Assembly: GCF_000244875.1 (NCBI RefSeq)
Contig: NC_016791.1
Span: 1,175,501 to 1,239,500 of the forward strand
DNA from: Clostridium sp. BNL1100
GTDB lineage: Bacteria > Bacillota > Clostridia > Acetivibrionales > DSM-1351
Reading direction: 5' to 3'
Length of the DNA: 64,000 nucleotides
Below the pieces are notes generated by a model. It did not search any database. It saw only the letters and a list, made by a program, of their open reading frames with translations, and was not told where the DNA came from. Made by a program: the position numbers and the translations under genes. Every line of letters starts with the position of its first letter. Positions within the stretch are counted from its first letter, which is position 1. Positions 27,879 to 36,906 of this stretch are shown here, in pieces.

Positions 27879-28008
27879 TATAAATTTAATTTATCATAAA
27901 CCTATCTATCAATTTTAAATGTAAAGTCGTATAATGTTAATAATAGGTATTTTATTATCCATTATTTATAATCTAAATTACATACTTTAATGAAGGAGGC
28001 GTTTAAAA

Positions 28009-28329
28009 ATGGATTTAAAGGATTTACTCAAAAAGAATAAAAAGAAATCAACTAAAAAACAGGCTGCTAAAAATGTTGCAATCGGTGCCGGAATAGGAAC
28101 AGCCGTTGGTGTAGCTGCCGGAGTACTTTTAGCTCCCAAATCAGGAAAGGAAACAAGGGACGACATAGCTAAAGTTACAAAGGATACACTGGAAAATGTT
28201 AAGGATGGCTTAAATACGGCAAAAGAGAAGATTGAAGATATCATAAAAAAGGAAAAGGACTGCTGCTGTTGCACTGAAAACGAAGCCGTTGAAGAATGTG
28301 TATGTACAGAGGAAGAAAAGGCTGAATAA
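28009..28329 (+). CDS. YtxH-like membrane protein with cysteine-rich tail
   Basis: 106 residues. A glycine-zipper membrane segment, VAIGAGIGTAVGVAAGVLLA, is followed by PKSGKETRDDIAK, the YtxH signature, then a helical stretch. The tail contains CCCC followed by CVC in an acidic context, which is not usual for YtxH. A DUF948 gene lies 30 bases downstream, the pair known as ytxG/ytxH in Bacillus, where it belongs to general stress control. AAGGAGG precedes the start. Confidence 0.8.
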   Translation: MDLKDLLKKNKKKSTKKQAAKNVAIGAGIGTAVGVAAGVLLAPKSGKETRDDIAKVTKDTLENVKDGLNTAKEKIEDIIKKEKDCCCCTENEAVEECVCTEEEKAE

Positions 28330-28359
28330 AAGCTTTTATACACGAAAGGGTGTTTACAT

Positions 28360-28740
28360 ATGTCTATTACTTTAGACCTGAGTGTTGTGGCATGGTTCAT
28401 AATATTTTGTATAGCTGTTATTATAGGAGTTCTTTTAATAATAGTTTTAAGAAATTGTTTAAAGATTACCGATAAGGTTAACAAAATTTTAGATGACAAT
28501 GCTGACTCAGTGGGAAAGACACTGGAGGTTTTACCTGCCACTGTGGCAAATATAGATGAACTCGCAAAAAGTGCAAAAGGTACGTTAGATAAGGCTACTT
28601 CAGTTGTAACAACAGTTGAAGATTCGGTTTCTGATACCATAGATTCATTTTCTTTTAATGCTGAAAACATATTGAGCATTATTAATGTTGCAAGCTCTGT
28701 AGTTAAATCTATTATCAGTTCATTTTCTTCAAAGAATTAG
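28360..28740 (+). CDS. DUF948-like membrane protein (YtxG-like)
   Basis: 126 residues. One N-terminal membrane segment (VVAWFIIFCIAVIIGVLLIIV) is followed by a long soluble helical region rich in V, D, S and T, as in DUF948 proteins. It likely pairs with the YtxH-like protein upstream at the membrane. The function is not known. A strong terminator follows. Confidence 0.75.
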   Translation: MSITLDLSVVAWFIIFCIAVIIGVLLIIVLRNCLKITDKVNKILDDNADSVGKTLEVLPATVANIDELAKSAKGTLDKATSVVTTVEDSVSDTIDSFSFNAENILSIINVASSVVKSIISSFSSKN

Positions 28741-28762
28741 TTCTTGTTGCAATGGCTGTTTC

Positions 28763-28797
28763 AGGCACTCAAAGAAATCTTTTTGAGTGCCTTTTTA
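28763..28797 (+). terminator. Terminator of the YtxH/DUF948 operon
   Basis: AGGCACTCAAA (28763-28773) pairs with TTTGAGTGCCT (28782-28792), followed by T residues. Confidence 0.9.
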
Positions 28798-28820
28798 CAT
28801 ACCTCAAATAACTAATTTTA

Positions 28821-28849
28821 TTGTAAAAGCAATTATTGTGTGATATTAT
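28821..28849 (+). promoter_or_regulatory. Probable promoter of the PP2C-LysM gene
   Basis: TTGTAA (28821-28826), a 17-base spacer, TATTAT (28844-28849). Confidence 0.5.
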
Positions 28850-28924
28850 TTACTTACAAATTCCTACCAATTAGTTATATATTTTTACTAAAGAATTTAA
28901 AAATACGTTACGGGGTGAAATACT

Positions 28925-30337
28925 GTGGATGGAAACATAAGGCTAAGTGCTACAGTAATAAGTTGTATGGGCAGCAGCTCAAACAAAGACGATTTCTATT
29001 TCAACGGCAGCTTCTCAAATTGCCATAATACACAAAGTATTCAGTGTTCTTTTGAAAAATCCTCAAGTAACTTCGTGTTTGCTGTTTCAGATTCTCTGGG
29101 AATTGATGATGGTGAAACGGATAGCATATCTGCTGTAAGAGAAATAAAAAGATATCACGAAACTGCTAAAAAGCAAAATTTTTCTCTTGAAGCTATTACC
29201 GAAAAAATATATGAGGCAGTTCAGCTTTCCAGCAATTTAATATACAGTAAATCCGTTATATCCAGTCAGAACAACCCGATATTAACAGGGTTTTCTTCGT
29301 TAATTATTGAAAACAACAGGGCTGTAATAATGAATCTTGGTAATAATGGTGCTTTTCTGTTCAGGCATGGACTTCAAAAAGATATTTTTTCAAATGGCGA
29401 AAGCAGGAAGAACGAAAAGCTTAAAGCACTTGGGATAACCCCAAACACTGCAGAGCTATATAACGATACCGACAAGATACTAAAAATAGCAGAACAGGAA
29501 TCAAAAACAAAAATAAAGCTTTCCTCCAGCATAACGATTGAAGAAGGCGATGTTATTCTTCTATGTAGTGACGGAGTGTTAAACAGTTTAAACAGGAGCA
29601 GGATTGAAGCAGTTATTGATTCCGGCTTGGACCCTCAAAAAATGGCAAGCGTTCTTTTTCAGGAAGCATCCAAGAATGATATGGATGAAAGTTTAACTCT
29701 TATGGTTATAAAAGTTGAAGAGGTAAGAACTTTATCATATATTCCAATGCAAAGAAGAATGGCACAGTTCGATATGGACGAAGATGAGGACGAAGACGAA
29801 TTACCCGACGAGCCGGAAAAAGGCCATAATGTTGTTAACTACATATTGGGTTTTATATGTGTGCTGATAATATCAGGAGTTTTATTTATGGGGTATCTCA
29901 TAGTTAGCAATAAGGGACTGTTTGCTTCTGACGGAAAGCAAGGAAATCCTACTCAGTCAACCCAGACGGCTTCAAATACTACTGACACACCTTCCGTATC
30001 TACAGATACTGAGGGTACTGCAACAGCTTCAGATACGGATTCCCAATCGGTACCATCTAAAGCCAGTGACAGTAAAAACAGCGATACTAACGTTGATGAT
30101 GTCAAGGATTCGGATAATGATACAGAACCTGTAAAACCTTCTGAACCTTCGGACACAAAGTCGGAGACTGACGAATATACGGTACATGTGGTTCAACAAG
30201 GAGAAACCCTTAGTTCCATTAGTACCAAATACTATGGAACACCTTCAAAGTATACCGATATACTTAAATTCAACAATATGAAGAATGCAGACAGTATTAA
30301 AATAGGTGATGAGTTGAAAATACCAAAAACAAAATAA
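28925..30337 (+). CDS. PP2C-like membrane protein with extracellular LysM domain
   Basis: 470 residues with a GTG start behind GGGGTG. Residues 1-270 resemble a PP2C phosphatase: SNKDDFYFN near 20, VSDSLGIDDGE, GFSSLIIENNRAVIMNLG and LLCSDGVLNSL. An acidic stretch (DEDEDEDE) and one membrane segment (about 303-327) come next, then a Ser/Thr/Asp-rich linker of about 85 residues, then a LysM domain (about 418-467, YTVHVVQQGETLSSIS). The phosphatase would be inside and the LysM outside, touching peptidoglycan. Several metal-site residues are altered: DG in the usual ADGMGG motif and the D in GDSR are missing, and the last motif reads DESLT. Catalysis is doubtful; a sensing role is possible. Confidence 0.82.
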   Translation: MDGNIRLSATVISCMGSSSNKDDFYFNGSFSNCHNTQSIQCSFEKSSSNFVFAVSDSLGIDDGETDSISAVREIKRYHETAKKQNFSLEAITEKIYEAVQLSSNLIYSKSVISSQNNPILTGFSSLIIENNRAVIMNLGNNGAFLFRHGLQKDIFSNGESRKNEKLKALGITPNTAELYNDTDKILKIAEQESKTKIKLSSSITIEEGDVILLCSDGVLNSLNRSRIEAVIDSGLDPQKMASVLFQEASKNDMDESLTLMVIKVEEVRTLSYIPMQRRMAQFDMDEDEDEDELPDEPEKGHNVVNYILGFICVLIISGVLFMGYLIVSNKGLFASDGKQGNPTQSTQTASNTTDTPSVSTDTEGTATASDTDSQSVPSKASDSKNSDTNVDDVKDSDNDTEPVKPSEPSDTKSETDEYTVHVVQQGETLSSISTKYYGTPSKYTDILKFNNMKNADSIKIGDELKIPKTK

Positions 30338-30350
30338 TACATGAATAAAT

Positions 30351-30387
30351 GGGGAACAACCTGAGTTACAGGCTGCTCCCTTATTTT
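30351..30387 (+). terminator. Terminator after the PP2C-LysM gene
   Basis: A hairpin with arms 30351-30362 and 30370-30380 (two mismatches), followed by TTATTTTTTA. Confidence 0.7.
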
Positions 30388-30416
30388 TTAATGCAAAAAG
30401 GTTACAAAGCTGTTGG

Positions 30417-30445
30417 TTGTAAAATTAACCATATAAAAATAAAAT
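30417..30445 (+). promoter_or_regulatory. Probable promoter of the YcdB/SLH-like gene
   Basis: TTGTAA (30417-30422), a 17-base spacer, TAAAAT (30440-30445). Confidence 0.45.
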
Positions 30446-30542
30446 AGTTATATAAAATATGGAACTTCATAATTCATATTGCGTCTAAGTTTTTGGTAGG
30501 ATTTACATGCATTAAAAAAATAAAAAACAAGAGGTGATTGTA

Positions 30543-32699
30543 TTGAAAAGATTTATTTCAATGTTGGTGGTGGTTGCTGTCTTGGCAGCTTTTATGATTC
30601 CTGCAATGGCAGCCGACGATTCAGCACAGGTGGACAAAGAGCTGCAAAATGCCATTAAGTTTGTTAAATCAAAGATTGATATTCCTAAGGAATGTACTAA
30701 ATTCAGTTACAATATTTACAACAGAAATGATCAAATTGTTTGGAGTCTGGCCTGGACCGATGAGGATTCACAAAAGAATGTAAATGTACAAGTAGATCAA
30801 GACAATTTTATATCATCCTACAATTCCTATGATTATATGCCAAGCGATGGTAAAAAAATACCTAAGTATTCAAAGGAACAGGCATATAAGATAGCAGAAC
30901 AGTTTGTAAATCGTCTGAATCCTAAACTTATGGATGAGTTCAAACTTAATGAAACAAATGATTATGGGTATAACGGAGGATATAGTATTAACTATATCAG
31001 ACAAGTAAACGGTATTAAATATAGAAACAATTACATTAACATATCAGTTAATTCTTATACCGGAAAAGTAATAAGTTATACATGTAATTACTCAAAAAAC
31101 ACCAAGTTTGAAGATTCTTCAAAGATAATAAGCCTCAACCAGGCTCAAAAGGCATTTGCTGAAAAACTTGGACTTAAACTGGTTTACAATGTTAAATTTG
31201 AAAAGGATAAGTCTGAAACATATCTTGCGTATGTTCCAAAGGCAACAAATAAGTATATAGACGCTGTTACCGGAGAGGTTGAAACTGCAACAAATTATAT
31301 GTTATATGAAAATGCTTTATCTTCCCAGGCTCAAAAAATGGCAGCAATGGATGCTGCAGGAACAGTTTCAAATATTGCACTTACTCCTGATGAATTGGAT
31401 GCCGTTAATAGCATATCCAACCTAATTACAAAAGATACTGCCGACAAGAAATTGCGTTCTTTAAGCAACTTCAATCTTGACAGTTCATTTAAACTTACAA
31501 ATTCTTACTTGGGTAAGGTTTGGAGAAACAGCAATTCACTTGCATGGACATTGACTTATACAAAGGTACTGGATGAAAGCAAAAAGCTGACAAGAGAAGT
31601 TCAAATTACCGTAGACGCAAAGACAGGAGCTTTAATAGAGTTCTGGACTAACTATACATCGCCAACAGGTGCAGTTCCCCAAAAGTCTGAGGAACAAGCA
31701 AAAGTAATTTGTGACGAAGCATTAAAGACACTTATACCTGATATTTATGCAAAAGTTAAATTTGACGATTCGTATATAAAATATGATTCAAAACCTGAAA
31801 ACTCATATTCATTCAAGTATATAAGAATTGAAAACGGATTGGAGTGTCCGGATAACTATATCTCCATATCTTATGATAATCTGTCAGGAAACATTAGCAG
31901 CTTTTATACATACTGGGCAAAGGATTTGAAATTTGATGACCCTAAAAATGTAATTAGTGTTGAAGAAGCAAATAAGGTTATGTTTAATAAAATAGGTTAT
32001 GAAATACAGTATATACCTGATGATTCCGACACCGAAGAAACATTAATTATGGATTATAAGCTTGGTGTATCAAATACTCGAAATGCTGTTCTGGGATATT
32101 TTACAGATAGCTCAAAGCCATGCATTATAAGTGCAGTTAACGGCGACATTCTGGATAATTCCGGAAGGGTATACAAAGATAATAAAGTTGCAGACTATAC
32201 AGACGTTAATGGAATTAAAGCTGAAGATAAGGTAAAGGTATTAACACAGATAGGTATAAGATATATTCAGGATGAACTTAAACCGGCTGATGTACTGCTT
32301 CAAAAGGATTATTTTATTCTGCTTTCCAGATTAAATGATTTTTATTACATGGACAAAGCAACCGATAATGATAAAATGATTGAAAACATGTACAATCAAC
32401 TGATTAGCCAGGGTATTATAACAAAGGCGGAAAAAGCTCCTCTTTCCGTAGTTACCAGAGAGGATGCGGCGAAGTATTTTATAAAATTCAAGGGATTAAG
32501 TGAGGTCGCTGAAATAAAGGGTATATACAAGAGCAGTTTCAAAGATGCTAATAAAATCAACCCAAATCTTTTGGGATACGTGTGTCTTACTACAGGATTT
32601 AAAGCAATGAACGGCAGCAACGGAAACTTTATGCCAAAAAATAAAATGACAAGATTGGATGGACTTATGACCATATACAATTTTCTGGCTGCTAAATAA
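30543..32699 (+). CDS. Secreted surface protein with YcdB/PepSY-like repeats and SLH-like end
   Basis: 718 residues from TTG at 30543, 6 bases after AGAGGTG; an in-frame GTG at 30534 lies within that site. A signal peptide ends near AFMIPAMAADD. Two similar units follow (about 30-260 and 290-530), each with a WSLAW/LAWTLTY strand, a YSKEQA/KSEEQA helix and a SVNSYTGKVISY or SYDNLSGNISSF strand, as in YcdB/PepSY-like domains. The last ~170 residues (REDAAKYFIKFKG, FKDANKINPNLLGYV, MTRLDGLMTIYNFL) look like degenerate S-layer homology domains that would bind wall polymers. The function is unknown; PepSY-type domains often inhibit proteases. Confidence 0.75.
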   Translation: MKRFISMLVVVAVLAAFMIPAMAADDSAQVDKELQNAIKFVKSKIDIPKECTKFSYNIYNRNDQIVWSLAWTDEDSQKNVNVQVDQDNFISSYNSYDYMPSDGKKIPKYSKEQAYKIAEQFVNRLNPKLMDEFKLNETNDYGYNGGYSINYIRQVNGIKYRNNYINISVNSYTGKVISYTCNYSKNTKFEDSSKIISLNQAQKAFAEKLGLKLVYNVKFEKDKSETYLAYVPKATNKYIDAVTGEVETATNYMLYENALSSQAQKMAAMDAAGTVSNIALTPDELDAVNSISNLITKDTADKKLRSLSNFNLDSSFKLTNSYLGKVWRNSNSLAWTLTYTKVLDESKKLTREVQITVDAKTGALIEFWTNYTSPTGAVPQKSEEQAKVICDEALKTLIPDIYAKVKFDDSYIKYDSKPENSYSFKYIRIENGLECPDNYISISYDNLSGNISSFYTYWAKDLKFDDPKNVISVEEANKVMFNKIGYEIQYIPDDSDTEETLIMDYKLGVSNTRNAVLGYFTDSSKPCIISAVNGDILDNSGRVYKDNKVADYTDVNGIKAEDKVKVLTQIGIRYIQDELKPADVLLQKDYFILLSRLNDFYYMDKATDNDKMIENMYNQLISQGIITKAEKAPLSVVTREDAAKYFIKFKGLSEVAEIKGIYKSSFKDANKINPNLLGYVCLTTGFKAMNGSNGNFMPKNKMTRLDGLMTIYNFLAAK

Positions 32700-32718
32700 A
32701 TAAAAATACAAAAAAAGA

Positions 32719-32748
32719 GGGACTGGCAAAACTGCCAGTCCCTTAAAT
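32719..32748 (+). terminator. Terminator after the surface-protein gene
   Basis: GGGACTGGCA and TGCCAGTCCC form a 10-bp stem with a 4-base loop; only TTAAAT follows, so the T-tract is weak. Confidence 0.65.
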
Positions 32749-32929
32749 AATAGGGATTTATCAAAAATATAGAAATAAGCATTAAAAATAACATGAATTA
32801 ATACTCATGCCCATGTATAATTATACAACGATTAAAAACATAATTCAAGTAAAATTTTAATAATTTACCATAATAAATCACTAAAACATAAATTACCAAA
32901 TAATGTAACAAATACTTTGCTATTTTTGT

Positions 32930-32958
32930 TTGACTATATCCTTTATCAAAGTTAAAAT
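32930..32958 (+). promoter_or_regulatory. Promoter of the Dabb gene
   Basis: TTGACT (32930-32935), a 17-base spacer, TAAAAT (32953-32958), 45 bases before the ATG. Confidence 0.6.
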
Positions 32959-33002
32959 TAAGGAAAATACATAAAATAAATACATGGAGGTATTACAAAA
33001 AA

Positions 33003-33290
33003 ATGCTTACACACATTGTTTTATTCAAATTAAATGACAAGAGTGAAGAAACCATTCAGAAAACAAAAGACCTATTGCTTGGATTAAAGGGACAAATACC
33101 TTGTTTAAAATTTATAGAAGTTGGAGTAGATATTGTTCATTCTGAAAGGTCATATGATATAGGACTTTACACTAAGTTTGATTCAATGGCTGACATGGAG
33201 GCGTATCAGGTTCATCCTGCACACCTTAAAGTTCTTGAGCATATAAAGCTTGTTAAGGAATCGTCTGTTGCAGTAGACTATGAAAGTTAA
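33003..33290 (+). CDS. Stress-responsive A/B barrel (Dabb) protein
   Basis: 95 residues. MLTHIVLFKLND at the start, LKFIEVGVDIVHSERSYDI in the middle and MADMEAYQVHPAHLKVLEHI near the end are the Dabb pattern, a dimeric ferredoxin-like fold. The function in bacteria is generally unknown. GGAGG lies 11 bases before the ATG. Confidence 0.88.
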   Translation: MLTHIVLFKLNDKSEETIQKTKDLLLGLKGQIPCLKFIEVGVDIVHSERSYDIGLYTKFDSMADMEAYQVHPAHLKVLEHIKLVKESSVAVDYES

Positions 33291-33321
33291 ACAACCACCG
33301 TCTATTAATGGGAGAAAACAA

Positions 33322-34458
33322 ATGAAAAATTATATTGCAGCAATTTTAGCATTGGCAATTACTGCATCAGTTACCACAGGATGCGGGGTTAATGAATATT
33401 ACTCGGGAAATAAGAATGCAAAATCAACAAACAGTACTTCAGCAGTTACATCTACTCCTTCAAAGACAGCAGTAGATACACAATCTCAAGGTAACTCTAC
33501 AAAGGCAGCCGATAATTCCCAAAAACCCGAACCTGTAAAAATTGACTATAATAAGGTTAAACCCAACGAAGCAGGGCAAATAATGGTTGTTATGTTTCAT
33601 AACTTTGTTGAAACATACCCAAAGGGAAAAAACGAATATACAACAACTTTTGTAGAATTTGAAAGCTTGTTGGATGAACTATACCAAAAAAATTACAGGC
33701 TTGTAAACCTTGAAGACATGTTAAACAATAATATTGACGTTCCGGCCGGGTGCATACCTATGGTTTTCACTTTTGATGACGGGACAGCAGGTCAATTTAA
33801 TCTTGTTGAGCAGGACGGGCAGCTGAAAGCAAATCCAAAATCAGCGGTTGGGGTAATGGAGGCGTTTAACAGCAAACATCCTGATTTTGGCCTTAAAGGT
33901 ACATTTTATGTGAACCTTGGAGTAGAAACTTTTAATGGAGCGGGGACAGTTCAGGATAGACTTAAATATTTGATTGATAAAGGTTTTGAAATAGGAAATC
34001 ATACAAAGACGCATGTATCTTTGCCGGATGTTAAAACTGCGGCTAAAATGCTTGAGGAAGTTGGTGGAAATCAGAAATTAATGGAAGAGTACATATCCGG
34101 ATACAAGTTTAAGGCATTTTCATTGCCATTTGGGAATGCGTCAAAGGGTTTGAAGGACTATGTTATTCAGGGCAACTACCAAGGTACAGAGTACAAACAT
34201 ACCTCGATAGTACTTGTAGGTGCAAATCCATCGCCGTCACCCGTATCGCCAAAGTTCAATCCTTATGCTGTACCAAGGGTAAGGTCTACAGGACAGGAAA
34301 AGGTGGAATGTGACCTTGCATGGTGGCTGGATGCCATGGGAAAAGGAAGTTCACAGTATATCAGCGACGGTAATAAGGATACAGTGGTAGTACCTGAACC
34401 AAAAAAACAAAATGTTGATACGTCAAAATTAAACGGCAAGCAACTGATTACCTACTAA
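33322..34458 (+). CDS. Polysaccharide deacetylase lipoprotein
   Basis: 378 residues from ATG at 33322, behind GGGAGA; an earlier in-frame start overlaps the Dabb gene. A lipoprotein signal with lipobox VTTGC places it on the outer face of the membrane. A Ser/Thr-rich linker is followed by a NodB-type domain with FTFDDGTAG (metal and base aspartates) and GNHTKTH (metal histidines). It likely removes acetyl groups from peptidoglycan or another wall glycan. The insert between the two motifs is longer than in simple NodB domains. A terminator follows. Confidence 0.87.
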   Translation: MKNYIAAILALAITASVTTGCGVNEYYSGNKNAKSTNSTSAVTSTPSKTAVDTQSQGNSTKAADNSQKPEPVKIDYNKVKPNEAGQIMVVMFHNFVETYPKGKNEYTTTFVEFESLLDELYQKNYRLVNLEDMLNNNIDVPAGCIPMVFTFDDGTAGQFNLVEQDGQLKANPKSAVGVMEAFNSKHPDFGLKGTFYVNLGVETFNGAGTVQDRLKYLIDKGFEIGNHTKTHVSLPDVKTAAKMLEEVGGNQKLMEEYISGYKFKAFSLPFGNASKGLKDYVIQGNYQGTEYKHTSIVLVGANPSPSPVSPKFNPYAVPRVRSTGQEKVECDLAWWLDAMGKGSSQYISDGNKDTVVVPEPKKQNVDTSKLNGKQLITY

Positions 34459-34486
34459 AGAAAATTAAATATCTTTAATTATTATG

Positions 34487-34518
34487 AGCTGTCGGGCGTT
34501 ATGTCCGGCAGCTTTTTG
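34487..34518 (+). terminator. Terminator after the deacetylase gene
   Basis: AGCTGTCGGG (34487-34496) pairs with TCCGGCAGCT (34504-34513) with one G-U, then TTTTT. Confidence 0.85.
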
Positions 34519-34752
34519 CATGGAAAACGGTATAAAATTTGACTTACCAAACCATACTTTTAATAAATGCTTATTGCTTTATTTCCCTTATTATATAAGC
34601 GGTTAACATGGCAAATACCTCCGATTTCGTTAGGCTGTGTATCTAAACCAACCATGGCGAGATTTACAAAAAAATACCAAATATAGTATAATAAATGTAA
34701 ATATATGGATAATATTTGCTGACGTATCAAATAGAGAAGGAGTGAATATTTA

Positions 34753-35064
34753 ATGGGTCAAAAACAGGTAAGAAAGATACAAACAGATATAGACGTAAAA
34801 AGAAAAGCTGTAAAACAAGTTGTGCTCCATATAAAGAAGAAAATAACTTCTGAATATTTGGGGAGTGAGTATATAAAGGAATGGCTTTTACAAATAGAAG
34901 AAATACTTGCAAAGGACGAATTTGATGTAAAGGAATATATTAAGGCAAGAAAGGAGTTGAATGACATAATAGAAAGAACCCTGGACGAGCAGATGCGGTT
35001 TAAACTCAGGGATTCATGGTTTAGTTTGGGTAGAGCGTTGGAAAAGAAGGTAAAGATTAACTAA
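34753..35064 (+). CDS. Small helical protein of unknown function
   Basis: 103 residues, unrecognised. Strongly charged (many K and E) and predicted helical, with no membrane segment, which suggests an intracellular coiled-coil or small binding protein. GAAGGAG precedes the ATG at good spacing. It lies 36 bases ahead of another small gene and probably forms a two-gene unit with it, ending at the shared terminator near 35309-35363. Confidence 0.65.
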   Translation: MGQKQVRKIQTDIDVKRKAVKQVVLHIKKKITSEYLGSEYIKEWLLQIEEILAKDEFDVKEYIKARKELNDIIERTLDEQMRFKLRDSWFSLGRALEKKVKIN

Positions 35065-35100
35065 ACACAATAGTTACTTACAGACAAATCGGAGGGGAAA

Positions 35101-35283
35101 ATGTTTAGAAAAAGACGCAAAGTAATTGCCCGCAAGGAAGTAGAAGTAATAGACAAAATTAAAAGAGATATAGAAACAGAGTTATCAAAAAAAGGAGTAC
35201 GTGTATCGTGTATGAATTTAAACATAAATTCTGAAAGGATATCGCTTAATATCTTACTTAATGGCAGCAGAAGGCTGGCATAG
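35101..35283 (+). CDS. Very small basic protein of unknown function
   Basis: 60 residues, unrecognised. It begins MFRKRRKVIARKEVEV and ends LNILLNGSRRLA; the pattern of one helix and two strands could be a mini alpha/beta fold. GGAGGGG stands directly before the ATG at proper spacing, a good sign that it is translated. It follows the helical-protein gene by 36 bases and is followed by a strong inverted repeat. Confidence 0.55.
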   Translation: MFRKRRKVIARKEVEVIDKIKRDIETELSKKGVRVSCMNLNINSERISLNILLNGSRRLA

Positions 35284-35308
35284 CCGATTTTTTTAAAGAA
35301 AATTAAAA

Positions 35309-35369
35309 AAGATATTTGTATGGGATTGAAACTTTTAATATAACCCACCCATACAAATATCTTATATAA
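35309..35369. terminator. Bidirectional terminator, argH versus small genes
   Basis: A perfect 16-bp inverted repeat (35309-35324 with 35348-35363) with A-runs on the left and T-runs on the right, between convergent transcripts. Confidence 0.8.
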
Positions 35370-35377
35370 TTTTTACG

Positions 35378-36757
35378 CTAAATTAAAGAACTTAAAAATG
35401 ATTTTGCATTTTCAATGGCCTTTTCTTCGGTTTCACGTGCTGGGCCCCCAACCAGCTTTCTGCCTGAAACACATTTTTCCAGACTTATTTCAGTGTACAC
35501 ATCCTCCTGAATTTTATCTGAAAAACTTTTGAATTCGTCCATTGTCATATCATCAATAGCCTTGTTGTTTTCAATACAATAAAGAACCATTTTTCCGATT
35601 ATTTCATGGGCACTTCTGAAAGGGATACCCTTTTTTACAAGATAATCTGCAATGTCTGTTGCATTTGTAAAACCACCTTGAGCAGCCTTATACATATTAG
35701 CTTTACGGACTTTCATGGTATCAATCATGTTTGAAAAAACAGGAAGACACATTTTAACGGTATCTACAGCATCAAATATTGCTTCCTTGTCCTCCTGCAT
35801 ATCCTTGTTGTATGCCAGGGGCAGGGATTTCATTACAGTGAGGAGAGTCATAAGGCTTCCGTATACTCGGCCTGTTTTACCCCTTGCAAGCTCTGCAACA
35901 TCTGGATTTTTCTTCTGAGGCATAATGCTTGACCCTGTACTGTAGGCGTCATCAAGTTCAACAAAACCGAATTCATGTGAGGACCAGAGAATAATCTCCT
36001 CGCTTAATCTGCTTAGATGCATCATAAGTATTGATAAGCAGGAAGCAAGTTCAATTGCAAAATCTCTGTCACTAACACCGTCAAGACTGTTTTGAGTTAC
36101 ATCGTCAAATCCCAATTCCTGAGCAACCATGTGCCTGTCCAGAGGGTAAGTAGTTCCGGCAAGAGCACCCGAACCAAGAGGGAGGATATTCAATCTGGAA
36201 TAGCAATCACAAAGTCTTTGGTAATCTCTCTTGAACATTTCAAAATAAGCCATCATATGATGAGCCAGTGTAATTGGCTGAGCCCTTTGAAGATGTGTGT
36301 AACCCGGCATAATAGTATCAAGGTTTGATTCCGACATTTTTACAAGAGTCTCTAAAAAAACGGCAACCATTTCTTTTATTGCAGTTATCTCATCTCTCAG
36401 ATACATACGGATGTCCAAAGCAACCTGATCATTTCTGCTTCTTCCTGTGTGGAGCTTCTTTCCGGTGTCTCCTATTCTTGATATAAGAATTTTTTCAACA
36501 TTCATATGAATATCTTCAGCATCAATCTCAAAATCAATTTTTCCGGCTTCTATATCATTTAAAATATCTTTAAGAGTATTTTGAATCATACTGCTTTCAT
36601 CAGTAGAAATAATACCGCATTTTCCAAGCATATTTGCGTGGGCGATGCTGCCCAGAATATCGTGCCTGTACATTCTACTGTCAAAGCGTATGGAAGAATT
36701 GAAATCATCCACCAATTTGTCTGTTCCTTTTGCAAATCTACCGCCCCAAAGTTTCAT
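35378..36757 (-). CDS. argH: Argininosuccinate lyase
   Basis: 459 residues from the ATG at 36757, 7 bases after GAGGTG; a start five codons earlier has no site. It splits argininosuccinate to arginine and fumarate. It begins [13 protein letters not shown] and has the fumarase-superfamily signature [12 protein letters not shown] near 278, with TGRSRNDQ and [12 protein letters not shown] also present. It follows argG on the minus strand with a 149-base gap, the usual order for the last two steps of arginine synthesis. Confidence 0.97.
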   Translation of the reverse strand: MKLWGGRFAKGTDKLVDDFNSSIRFDSRMYRHDILGSIAHANMLGKCGIISTDESSMIQNTLKDILNDIEAGKIDFEIDAEDIHMNVEKILISRIGDTGKKLHTGRSRNDQVALDIRMYLRDEITAIKEMVAVFLETLVKMSESNLDTIMPGYTHLQRAQPITLAHHMMAYFEMFKRDYQRLCDCYSRLNILPLGSGALAGTTYPLDRHMVAQELGFDDVTQNSLDGVSDRDFAIELASCLSILMMHLSRLSEEIILWSSHEFGFVELDDAYSTGSSIMPQKKNPDVAELARGKTGRVYGSLMTLLTVMKSLPLAYNKDMQEDKEAIFDAVDTVKMCLPVFSNMIDTMKVRKANMYKAAQGGFTNATDIADYLVKKGIPFRSAHEIIGKMVLYCIENNKAIDDMTMDEFKSFSDKIQEDVYTEISLEKCVSGRKLVGGPARETEEKAIENAKSFLSSLI

Positions 36758-36906
36758 AATTATACACCTCAATTAAAGTAGGATTAAAAATCTAATATAT
36801 TAAACAAGGGCATACCTGCATAATCAAGAGGTCTTTTGAAAACCTATGGTCTACCGGAATGCCTTATTCTATGTGAATATTCTTTTATTACAAGATTTTC
36901 TTAATT

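Larger units (their letters stand above)
32700..33002. other. 303-base intergenic region with hairpin and promoter
   Basis: Begins with a perfect 10-bp hairpin (32719-32728 with 32733-32742, loop AAAC), a probable terminator with a weak T-run. The rest is AT-rich up to a good promoter, listed separately. No small coding region with a binding site was seen. Confidence 0.6.

Noticed and set aside
27987-28679. 230-codon minus-strand frame over the YtxH and DUF948 genes
   Set aside because: It is the mirror of two genes with good binding sites and family signatures; the product is low-complexity Ser/Thr/Phe.
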